From a bacterium (GTDB lineage Bacteria; Caldisericota; Caldisericia; Cryosericales; Cryosericaceae): a DNA stretch of 54,593 nt. Position numbers and translations under genes: made by a program. The stretch lies in assembly GCA_021373025.1 (NCBI GenBank), contig JAJFTL010000018.1, positions 1 to 54,593 on the forward strand, in the 5' to 3' direction. The notes under the pieces were generated by a model that searched no databases, was not told the DNA's origin, and was given only the letters and a program-made list of their open reading frames with translations. Position 1 is the first letter of the stretch. Each line of letters begins with the position of its first letter. Shown one piece after another: positions 7,476-14,845 of the stretch.

Positions 7476-9056
7476 TTACGGCTTCTGGAGAACCGACACC
7501 CAGTCGCTGACCTTGACAAGCTGGTTGTTCTTCACCTGCATGAAGAACATGGAATACTTTCCTGCCCGTTCGTTCGGACCGTAGCTGATGTCCTTGACGA
7601 TGTCTCCGTTCCACCCGTTAAACGTCTCGAGCGCCCATACGAGCGCATCTCTTGAAGGATACTGACCGGCTCTCCTCAATGCTTCGACGAAGATTTCGCC
7701 TGCTGCATACCCTGCTACAGCATAGGAAAAGGTCAGAGGGTTGTCTTTGGGATAGTACTTGAGCCAGATGTCATAGAATTTCTTGACGCCAGGGTCGTCG
7801 GGATTGCTGAAATCAATCCAGCCGGTTACATAGACACCCTCGGCCGCGGCTCCTGCAGTGGCGGCGATGCCAGCCATGGAATAGTCAAGAATGATTTTTT
7901 GCGTGAGTCCGAGGGACTTCGCGGTCTTGACGATGTTCCCGGCCAGTGCTACGTTGATTGTATAAACAAGAAGGGCATCTGCACCACTATCCTTCACCTT
8001 GAGCAGGTATGAGGTAAAGTCTGTCTCCGTGGTTGGGAATGGTGATTCGTACACGATCTTGGCGCCGAACTTCTTGGCACCAGCTTCAATGCCATTCTTG
8101 CCTTCATTACCGGCATCGTCGTTTGAGTAGATGACCGCCAGATTGTTCCATCTATTATCGGTTGCGAACTTCGTGAAAATCTGACCCTCCGTCGTGTAGT
8201 TCGGCTGAACAGCAAAGACATAGTTCTTTGGTGGATAGGCAAGTGCTGAAACGCCAGAGCCCTGGTAAATAAATGGAACTCCATTTGTATTGAGGTAATC
8301 CATCACAGCAAGGCACCCAGGTGTCCCAAGCCCTGCGACCACTGCGAATACCTTGTCTTCCTCAACAAACTTCTTAACAGCCGGGACTGTAAGTGCCGGG
8401 TTCATCTGGTCATCTGCAATTTCTACCTTGATCTTCCTTCCATTGACTCCACCCTTGTCATTCACATAGTTGATGTAGGACTGGAACCCATGGTAAAAGG
8501 GAACACCGATCACGGAGACTGCCCCTGACAACGCAGAGAACGAACCGATCAGGACTTCCTTGTCGGTAACGCCGGGAGCGTTGAACGTTGGTTTCGCGCT
8601 GATATAGACCAGCCTCTTCTGTGGTTCCCACTGGACAGAAAGCCCCAGTGCTTCAGAGATAAATCTGATTGGAACCATCGTTCTGCCTGCTTTGATGTAG
8701 GCGGCGGCATCAAGCGTGTAAGCCTTTCCATTGACCGTCGCAGCCACCGAACCGATCTTCAGCACGACACTGGTGTTCCCAAGCTTGACTGTGACGGTCC
8801 GTGTGCCATTGTCCCACCCAACATTCGCACCATATGTTTCAGAGATAAGCCGTATGGGTACAAAAGTGCGGCCCTTTACGATCTCAGGAGCAGCATCGAT
8901 CTTCTTCTGGACGCCATTGAGCACGTAGTAGGGGAGGCCAACTGGCAGCATAAGGAACATTTCCTTGGTATCTGCAGCTGCCCGAGGCACCCCTCCCACG
9001 CAAAGCCCGGCGAACATTGCAGCGACAAGCATGATGCTGATAAGTTTCTTCATCAT
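7476..9056 (-). CDS. Liv-type substrate-binding protein with N-terminal copper-amine-oxidase-like domain
   Basis: The 526-residue secreted protein starts at the first of two ATGs after AAGGAGG. Residues 1-28 form a signal peptide with probable cleavage near RAAA; there is no lipobox, since the residue before Cys19 is Leu. Residues about 42-154 carry two copies of the repeat R-T-x-V-P-I-R-x-I-S-E (62-73 and 125-135), diagnostic of the copper amine oxidase N-terminal-like family (PF07833). Residues about 166-526 are a Peripla_BP_6 domain, beginning EVLIGSFSALSG, that would deliver substrate to LivHMGF. Ordinary LivJ/LivK proteins are about 370-400 residues and lack the extra domain. The N-domain probably anchors the protein to the envelope or forms a stalk. 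The ligand is unknown. Confidence 0.92.
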   Translation of the reverse strand: MMKKLISIMLVAAMFAGLCVGGVPRAAADTKEMFLMLPVGLPYYVLNGVQKKIDAAPEIVKGRTFVPIRLISETYGANVGWDNGTRTVTVKLGNTSVVLKIGSVAATVNGKAYTLDAAAYIKAGRTMVPIRFISEALGLSVQWEPQKRLVYISAKPTFNAPGVTDKEVLIGSFSALSGAVSVIGVPFYHGFQSYINYVNDKGGVNGRKIKVEIADDQMNPALTVPAVKKFVEEDKVFAVVAGLGTPGCLAVMDYLNTNGVPFIYQGSGVSALAYPPKNYVFAVQPNYTTEGQIFTKFATDNRWNNLAVIYSNDDAGNEGKNGIEAGAKKFGAKIVYESPFPTTETDFTSYLLKVKDSGADALLVYTINVALAGNIVKTAKSLGLTQKIILDYSMAGIAATAGAAAEGVYVTGWIDFSNPDDPGVKKFYDIWLKYYPKDNPLTFSYAVAGYAAGEIFVEALRRAGQYPSRDALVWALETFNGWNGDIVKDISYGPNERAGKYSMFFMQVKNNQLVKVSDWVSVLQKP

Positions 9057-9069
9057 GACTTCCTCCTTA

Positions 9070-9804
9070 TTAGAGTACCACGCCCCCATCTACCTGGAGG
9101 ATGTGGCCTGTTACAAATGATGATTCATCTGAAGCCAAGAAAAGCAGAGCGTTGGCAATCTCAATTGGTTCTCCCATTCTTCCCATAGGAGTCTTGTCGA
9201 TTACCATCTGTAGAACCTTGTCGGGCATCTTTGCCGTCATGGGTGTCTTGATAAACCCTGGCGCAATCGCATTTACCCTCATTCCCTTCTTGGCAAATTC
9301 CTTTGCCCACGTCTTCGTAAGACCAATCAGTCCGGCCTTGGTTGCGGAATAGTTGGTCTGACCGATGTTGCCATACACCCCGACAACGGAAGACACATTG
9401 ATGATGTTCCCCTTGCCTTGTTCCATCATGTGGGGTGCTACTGCCTTCGTGCAGTTGAATGGACCGGTAAGATTGATTGCTATGACCTTATCCCAGTCCT
9501 GAACATCCATCTTTGTCAGGAAGCCATCCCTGGTAATGCCTGCTGCATTAATAAGAATATCAATGTGGCCAAAGTCGCTCACAACTTGTTCCACATTCTT
9601 GCTTACGTCACCGAAACTGGAAACATCAACAACATACCCTTTCGAGTCTCCACCAACGTCCGTAAGGGCGGCATCGATCCCATCCTTGTTGACATCAAAG
9701 ATGGCAACCGAAGCACCTTCCTTAACAAAAAGCTGTGCTGTTTCCTTACCGATACCCCCCGCTCCACCGGTAATGATGGCGACTTTTCCCTTCAGTCTGT
9801 CCAT
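9070..9804 (-). CDS. Short-chain dehydrogenase/reductase, FabG-like
   Basis: A classical SDR of 244 residues. It has the Rossmann motif TGGAGGIGKE (about 11-20), NAAG (about 86-89) and the catalytic NVSS and YSATK motifs (about 135-155). The C-terminus VTGHILQVDGG is typical of 3-oxoacyl-ACP reductase or acetoacetyl-CoA reductase. The start is the ATG at 9804, behind AGGAGG; the longer frame would begin inside the preceding gene. In this operon it probably interconverts a 3-hydroxyacyl and a 3-oxoacyl intermediate ahead of the thiolase. Without an acyl carrier protein nearby, a CoA ester or free acid is a likelier substrate than acyl-ACP. Confidence 0.9.
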   Translation of the reverse strand: MDRLKGKVAIITGGAGGIGKETAQLFVKEGASVAIFDVNKDGIDAALTDVGGDSKGYVVDVSSFGDVSKNVEQVVSDFGHIDILINAAGITRDGFLTKMDVQDWDKVIAINLTGPFNCTKAVAPHMMEQGKGNIINVSSVVGVYGNIGQTNYSATKAGLIGLTKTWAKEFAKKGMRVNAIAPGFIKTPMTAKMPDKVLQMVIDKTPMGRMGEPIEIANALLFLASDESSFVTGHILQVDGGVVL

Positions 9805-9814
9805 TTGTTCCTCC

Positions 9815-10804
9815 TCATACCCAGTTGAATACAGCAGATGACATGACATAACCCACGCCCGACGTGCAGAACGCGACCAAGTCTCCGTGCTTGATTTTCC
9901 CCTCTTTCAATGCGTCATCGAGAGCCATGAATGCGCATGCAGAGCCGGTGTATCCATACTTGTCCATAATCCAGTGCGTTTTTTCCAGTGGCAGATTCAG
10001 TGCGGCCATGGTTCCCTGAATGTCGGAGAGCCGTACCTGCGTGAGAATGACCATGTCCAGGTCTTGTACTTCGTGCCCTGACTTCTTGACGGATTTCTCG
10101 ATCACACGCGGCCAGTTTCCAGTGTTGACATCAGCTGGATATTTGTGGAAGTTTGGATGGAACCTCAAGTACTGCTCCTTCTTGTCGACCATTTCCTTCG
10201 TGACAGGGAACTTTGTACCAACATATACACCGTAGCCATCCCAGTATTGCCCATCGGACACGATGGAAGAGGCAATATAGCCCGGCTCGTCTGACTTCGT
10301 GATGATCACCGCCGAGGCACCGTCGCCGAGCATGGGCGCAAGCACCTTGTTGTCCCAGTCCAGCCACTTCGTCATCGCATAAGGAGCAACGACCAAAACG
10401 TTGTTGATCGTCGGATCCATCATGATGTGCTGGCAAGCGATGCTCATGCCAATCACAGCGTCAGCACAAGCACCATTGACATCGAACGCCCCGGCATTGA
10501 CTGCTCCAAGCTTGTATGCAATGGCTGGTGATGTAGGTGGTGTCACATAATCAGGGGTATCGGTCGTCATGATGACGAGGTCCAGGTCTTCAGGCTTCAC
10601 GCCGGTCTTCTTCATAACATCCTGCGCTGCCTTGACAGCCATATCCGAGGCGCATTCATCAGGTGCAGATACATGCCGAAGGGTGATTCCTGAAAGGTAC
10701 TGGCTGACATCGTACCCCAGCCGTGCACTCAGCTCTTCATTCGTGACGACCTTCTCTGGCAAATAGATGCCGGTGCCCAGAATCTTCGCAAATCTCTGTT
10801 CCAT
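9815..10804 (-). CDS. Ketoacyl-synthase-III-like protein with altered catalytic triad
   Basis: The 329-residue protein has the FabH fold and size. The nucleophile Cys113 is present in DVNGACADAV, and GDGASAVII is intact. In FabH the histidine lies in HQAN and the asparagine in YGNTSAAS. Here the matching places read TQVR (Thr255) and YGYTGSAC (Tyr285), so both partner residues are replaced. The usual decarboxylating condensation is therefore doubtful. It could be an acyltransferase, a non-decarboxylating ketoacyl enzyme or a C-C lyase. It lies between the hydrolase (1-base gap) and the SDR (10-base gap). Confidence 0.85.
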   Translation of the reverse strand: MEQRFAKILGTGIYLPEKVVTNEELSARLGYDVSQYLSGITLRHVSAPDECASDMAVKAAQDVMKKTGVKPEDLDLVIMTTDTPDYVTPPTSPAIAYKLGAVNAGAFDVNGACADAVIGMSIACQHIMMDPTINNVLVVAPYAMTKWLDWDNKVLAPMLGDGASAVIITKSDEPGYIASSIVSDGQYWDGYGVYVGTKFPVTKEMVDKKEQYLRFHPNFHKYPADVNTGNWPRVIEKSVKKSGHEVQDLDMVILTQVRLSDIQGTMAALNLPLEKTHWIMDKYGYTGSACAFMALDDALKEGKIKHGDLVAFCTSGVGYVMSSAVFNWV

Positions 10805-10805
10805 G

Positions 10806-11609
10806 CTACCACTCTCCTTTGACGAATTTTGTTACCATGTCGCTGAATTCCTGCGGTTTCTCGATAAACACCATGTGACCTGCACCTCGGATGACACCAA
10901 GCTTCGCGTTTGGAATCGCTTTTTGAAGTTCCAGACCGTTCTCGTGGGGAACGATGCGATCTTGATCGGCGACTATCACCAAAGTTTCGTTTCGTACTTC
11001 TCTTACTTCCGCTTCCATGTTAAAGCTTCCACCAACTGCCGCCTGCCCCTGATATGCATAACCGGGTTGCGGATGCTCGAGTGAACACTGAACGACCTGT
11101 TCGACAACATTACGGTGCCCCTGCATGAACTCGTCAGTGAAGTCGTATCTCAATGCATCGATCCCCCGTTCGAGAGCAGTTTCTCCCTTGGGTCCCTGCA
11201 GAAGCGCATTGATCACCTCTATCCCCGGAGGAGCGTACTTCGGTCCACCAAAGGCCGTATTAACGAGAATAAGCTTGCCAATTGCGTCGCCATACTTGCA
11301 GGCAAGTGCCTGAGCGATGAAGCCCCCAAGTGAAAACCCGAGCATATGCGGCTTTCCAAGATCGAGCGACCTGATCAGGGCTATCGTATCCTCGACGAAA
11401 GCATCCATCGTGTAGCCTGTTTGTGGTTTGTCGCTTCTTCCTGTCCCTCTGTTGTCAAATGCAATGACCCGGAATGAGCTCTTGAGTCTCTCCAGAGCAT
11501 CACCCCACATACAGATTTGTTGACCGATACCCCCGATGAGAACAAGTGGTTCACCACTTCCATGGTCTTCGTAGTAGATTCGTATCCCCTCGCGCGCGAT
11601 CTCTCCCAC
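10806..11609 (-). CDS. Alpha/beta hydrolase, first gene of the operon
   Basis: A 267-residue alpha/beta hydrolase. The nucleophile elbow is GFSLGG (Ser93), an acid lies in VADQDRIVP and the catalytic histidine in GAGHMVFIE. An oxyanion region is visible near LIGGIGQ. I place the start at a GTG (11609) after GGGAGGTG; an in-frame ATG further upstream lies on or before the predicted transcription start. The family includes enol-lactone and ester hydrolases and C-C hydrolases. As the promoter-proximal gene it may open a lactone or cleave an ester or thioester made in this pathway. Substrate is unknown. Confidence 0.87.
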   Translation of the reverse strand: MGEIAREGIRIYYEDHGSGEPLVLIGGIGQQICMWGDALERLKSSFRVIAFDNRGTGRSDKPQTGYTMDAFVEDTIALIRSLDLGKPHMLGFSLGGFIAQALACKYGDAIGKLILVNTAFGGPKYAPPGIEVINALLQGPKGETALERGIDALRYDFTDEFMQGHRNVVEQVVQCSLEHPQPGYAYQGQAAVGGSFNMEAEVREVRNETLVIVADQDRIVPHENGLELQKAIPNAKLGVIRGAGHMVFIEKPQEFSDMVTKFVKGEW

Positions 11610-11649
11610 ATTCCACCTCCCAAAAAAGCAACACCTGACCCACATATAA

Positions 11650-11677
11650 CTTTTAGCCATCTTCATCTTTTTGTCAA
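11650..11677 (-). promoter_or_regulatory. Predicted promoter of the 11.6-0.46 kb operon
   Basis: On the minus strand TTGACA (11677-11672) is followed after 16 bases by TAAAAG (11655-11650). Transcription would start near 11643, leaving a leader of about 34 bases before the GTG at 11609. No comparable promoter was seen in the short gaps inside the operon. Confidence 0.65.
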
Positions 11678-11679
11678 GA

Positions 11680-11692
11680 TCTGCTCAGCAGA
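11680..11692. promoter_or_regulatory. Palindromic operator candidate
   Basis: TCTGCT-C-AGCAGA is a perfect 6+1+6 palindrome lying two bases upstream of the predicted -35. This position and symmetry suit a dimeric regulator such as the TetR-type protein encoded in the same operon. Binding is inference. Confidence 0.4.
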
Positions 11693-11774
11693 ACTCGACA
11701 ACAATTGCGCAAAATCGGTCAGCGATAATGTCCAGTCACAGGATTTCAGCTGCCTTGTTGATTGAAAATGCACT

Positions 11775-11798
11775 GGGCCTTGCACAAGTGCAAGGCCC
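11775..11798 (-). terminator. Hairpin after second alpha/beta hydrolase
   Basis: GGGCCTTGCAC (11775-11785), two bases, then GTGCAAGGCCC (11788-11798) form a perfect 11-bp stem, 33 bases past the stop of the minus-strand hydrolase. On the minus strand the following sequence is only modestly T-rich (ATTTTC). It is a probable terminator insulating the downstream operon promoter. Confidence 0.6.
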
Positions 11799-11830
11799 AC
11801 AAACGTCCCCTTTCTTGAAATGTGTCCGGG

Positions 11831-12895
11831 CTAGGCTTTGCTTTCCAGGAACTCAAGGAATTCCTTCCTGAAGTCCGCAGCCTTTTCGATATGGGGGCTA
11901 TGACCGCAATCAGCGAAGGTCACCTCAGAATACTTGCCTCCATTCTTCCGGTACTCTTCAAGTACCGCTCTCATTTGGGAGACCATGGGCTGGGGCGGGA
12001 AAACATCTTCTCCCGGATACCCTGGCACATATCCCAGCCTGCCGAGCATCCCGAGATCGAGCATGGATGTGTCCGACACCACCAGGTCATCTTTGCCACG
12101 CACCCACAGAATGGGGGGCTTGGGGTGGACGTCCACAATGTCACTTGTGTTGAAATACTTGGGCGATGTCGCATTCATTGGCCCCCATTGACCTGGCGCA
12201 ACAAATGGCCAGTTGGAAGACACGAGAGCGTCTCCCGGGTACTTGTCATTGCCGGTCTTTTCAAGGAGTGCGGCGGTCAGGAAGTCTTCCTCTCGTGCTG
12301 CCCTGAACGGAGGCTTGTAGTATACAGCGTTTATGACGTTCCTTGGAGAATTGGGATCGATGTCTGTACAGTCATGTTCCTGGATGCGCTTGATGAAGTC
12401 CCGATTGACCGCGCCACCACCAGAGCCAGCGTAATCGTCGGTACATGGCGTCCCATCCAGCCCCTTTGTCCCTCCAAAGCCAAAAGGGGAAATGGGGGCA
12501 ATCAGCGTCAACGACAAGACCTTCTCTGGGTGTTTTATGGCATAGGACATCACAATGCCACCACCAATCGACCATCCGACGAGGTGAACCCTTGTAAGCT
12601 CCAACGTTTCAAACAGAGCATCAAGGTCGTCCGTCCAGTCTGCAGCGCCTCTTGTCGCATCAATCAGTTTGTCCTCCGTGAGTCCATATCCTCTCATGTC
12701 GGGAGCAATGGCTCGATACGCTTCCGGGAGAGCCAACATCGTCTCTTCAAAGAATGTCGCCGATGAAAAGTTGCCGTGGATGAAAACGATCGGTGTGCCC
12801 GATGCCATGCCCGAAAAGAGTACATGAGTCCTGATCCGGGGTGTCTCAACCATTCGTTCCGTGATGCCCTCAAGAATCCTTGGTTCTTCAGACAT
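11831..12895 (-). CDS. Alpha/beta hydrolase
   Basis: A 354-residue alpha/beta hydrolase, longer than the average of about 280. It has an oxyanion segment FIHGNFSSA (38-46), nucleophile elbow GWSIGGG (Ser109), acid in VRGKDDLVV and histidine in CGHSPHIE. The extra length is a lid-like insertion of about 130 residues between the nucleophile and the acid, rich in Pro, Gly and Asp. GGAGGTGAG precedes the ATG. It has its own terminator, so it is probably a separate unit, although its orientation and type suggest a link with the downstream catabolic operon. Epoxide hydrolase, lactonase or haloalkane dehalogenase-like activities are all possible. Confidence 0.87.
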   Translation of the reverse strand: MSEEPRILEGITERMVETPRIRTHVLFSGMASGTPIVFIHGNFSSATFFEETMLALPEAYRAIAPDMRGYGLTEDKLIDATRGAADWTDDLDALFETLELTRVHLVGWSIGGGIVMSYAIKHPEKVLSLTLIAPISPFGFGGTKGLDGTPCTDDYAGSGGGAVNRDFIKRIQEHDCTDIDPNSPRNVINAVYYKPPFRAAREEDFLTAALLEKTGNDKYPGDALVSSNWPFVAPGQWGPMNATSPKYFNTSDIVDVHPKPPILWVRGKDDLVVSDTSMLDLGMLGRLGYVPGYPGEDVFPPQPMVSQMRAVLEEYRKNGGKYSEVTFADCGHSPHIEKAADFRKEFLEFLESKA

Positions 12896-13069
12896 AACTC
12901 ACCTCCATTCCTAGCTTATGCAGAAAAAGCAAAAGAGCCAATTGCCTGATGCGTCGCACAATGTGCGGCCGCCAACCTGTTGTATGCATACTGTTACATG
13001 AGTCAATGCCCCTGGAGTCCCAGATTCTAGTTTCTGCTATACTTACATAGAACAATCTGCGACAAGGAA

Positions 13070-14830
13070 GTGATAGATTTGACACAACACTTTATTGCGC
13101 TCACGTCTCCGGCACGGCTTCTGGCGAAGATTGCATTTGCCAGTTCTAGCGGCGCATCGGGAGACGTGCTGCTTGTCCTTCCCAGGATACCGGATAAGGA
13201 AATCGGTCGGGTCCACCGTCTGGTGACGGCAGCCCGGAAAGCTCTGGGTACTGCCTCCATCGACTTTCAGGTCATCGATATCGAGGAGGCGATTCACATG
13301 GCAGCCTCCGGAGACCCATCACGGACGCTTGTCGTCGACCTCGACATCATGCGCGGGGAGAATGCTGACCTGCTTTGGTCAGCCTGTGACTCCAGTTCGC
13401 GCGTTATCGCCTACGAGCTCAGGCAAAATACCTCCCGGACCTCTGCGGCCATCTTCGCACGCGCCGACTCCAATTCTGCCCTTGCTGGAACGGTTCTGCG
13501 TCACCTGACCGAGGCCGGCATCGTGGGACAAACGAGCTTTATCCACATCGCTTCTGCAGCACAGTCCATGGCCGTCGATGATAGCGTCCTCGAAGCGTAC
13601 GGTAAGGTAAAGGCTGAGCTGCCAAGCGCACGGCTTGCCATCGAACAGGCAGAGACCGGTGTAGAGTCTGCTATTGAACAATGCTCCCTTGAGTATGGGC
13701 TTCTTCTGCTCGGACTGCCCAAGCACCGGAAGGAGGGCTCTGTCACGGAACATCTTGTTGCCCAAGCCGTGGCGGGCCGCCTCCACGCGACGACGATCTT
13801 CATCTACGCACGCGGCGTAGAGGCTGAGCAATTGTCAGCCACTGCCAGAACCATAGAGCCATGGATCCTCAAGAACACGTTCTCGCTGGGGGAGTTCGCG
13901 GACATGGATCGGCTCATGCAGGCCAAGCGCGACCACCACGTATCAATCTCTCTTGTTCTGCCAGCCCTGAATGAGGAAAAGACGGTGGGCCAGGTGATCG
14001 ACGCCTTCAAGGGACCACTGATGGATGAGCGGCCACTGTTGGATGAGATTATTCTGATGGACAGTGACAGCTCCGACCAGACACGCACGATTGCTGCCGA
14101 ACGTGGCATTCCCGTTTATGTTCATCAACAGGTGCGCTCGGACCTCGGAGCGTATGCTGGCAAGGGCGAGACGATGTGGAAAGCGCTGTTTGTGGCAAAG
14201 GGCGACATTCTCGTCTTCGTGGATACCGATCTGGCCAATCCCAATCCTGCATTTGTCGCCGGCCTTGTAGCGCCGCTCCTGTTAAATGAACACCTGGAGT
14301 TCGTCAAAGGATTCTACCGCAGGCCTGTTCGTGTTGTGAACGAGTTTGTTGAAGTCGGCGGCGGTCGTGTCACGGAACTCGCGGCTCGACCGCTGCTCAA
14401 TCTTTGGTATCCAGAACTAGGAGGACTGTTCCAGCCACTCGCCGGGACCATCGCTGCGCGTGCCAGCGTCCTTCGGGAACTGCACTTCCTGACCGGTTAC
14501 GGCGTAGAGATTGGGCATCTCATCGAATACGCACGCAAGTATGGAATGGACGGCCTCGCCCAGTCAGAACTGGGAGAAATCATTCATCGCAATCAACCCT
14601 TGGAGGCACTGTCCAAAATGTCCTTCCAGGTTCTGGAAGCCTTCTTCCTGCTGTCCCAAGGAATACTGGCTCCTGGAAGCGCTGAACGCATGAACGGTAT
14701 CCTTCGCCAGCCCTTCCTTTCCGAAACTGGCTTCACGCTCCTGCAAACGCGGTTGACACAGCAAATGCGGCCTCCGGTGTCCTCTGTGCCACCTCCTGAC
14801 ACTCCTGTTCCCCCCATGGACTCGACCTGA
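13070..14830 (+). CDS. Glucosyl-3-phosphoglycerate synthase-like glycosyltransferase with N-terminal extension
   Basis: The 586-residue protein has two parts. Residues about 290-560 form a GT-A glycosyltransferase like GpgS: SLVLPALNEEKTV, DSDSSDQT, the metal motif FVDTDLANP and GGGRVTELAARPLLNL. GpgS transfers glucose from a nucleotide sugar to 3-phosphoglycerate, the first step to the compatible solute glucosylglycerate. Residues 1-about 275 are an extra region with alternating strands and helices resembling two universal-stress-protein-like halves; its role is unknown. The GTG at 13070 sits directly on AAGGAA, so the in-frame TTG at 13079 (9-base spacing) may be the true start. TATACT at 13038 is the likely -10. 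The GH13 gene follows after 15 bases. Confidence 0.82.
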   Translation: MIDLTQHFIALTSPARLLAKIAFASSSGASGDVLLVLPRIPDKEIGRVHRLVTAARKALGTASIDFQVIDIEEAIHMAASGDPSRTLVVDLDIMRGENADLLWSACDSSSRVIAYELRQNTSRTSAAIFARADSNSALAGTVLRHLTEAGIVGQTSFIHIASAAQSMAVDDSVLEAYGKVKAELPSARLAIEQAETGVESAIEQCSLEYGLLLLGLPKHRKEGSVTEHLVAQAVAGRLHATTIFIYARGVEAEQLSATARTIEPWILKNTFSLGEFADMDRLMQAKRDHHVSISLVLPALNEEKTVGQVIDAFKGPLMDERPLLDEIILMDSDSSDQTRTIAAERGIPVYVHQQVRSDLGAYAGKGETMWKALFVAKGDILVFVDTDLANPNPAFVAGLVAPLLLNEHLEFVKGFYRRPVRVVNEFVEVGGGRVTELAARPLLNLWYPELGGLFQPLAGTIAARASVLRELHFLTGYGVEIGHLIEYARKYGMDGLAQSELGEIIHRNQPLEALSKMSFQVLEAFFLLSQGILAPGSAERMNGILRQPFLSETGFTLLQTRLTQQMRPPVSSVPPPDTPVPPMDST

Positions 14831-14845
14831 ACCAAGAGTGCCCAC

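Noticed and set aside
12888-13297. Short minus-strand frames in the hydrolase-gpgS gap
   Set aside because: They overlap the divergent promoter region and the start of the GpgS-like gene; no ribosome sites.
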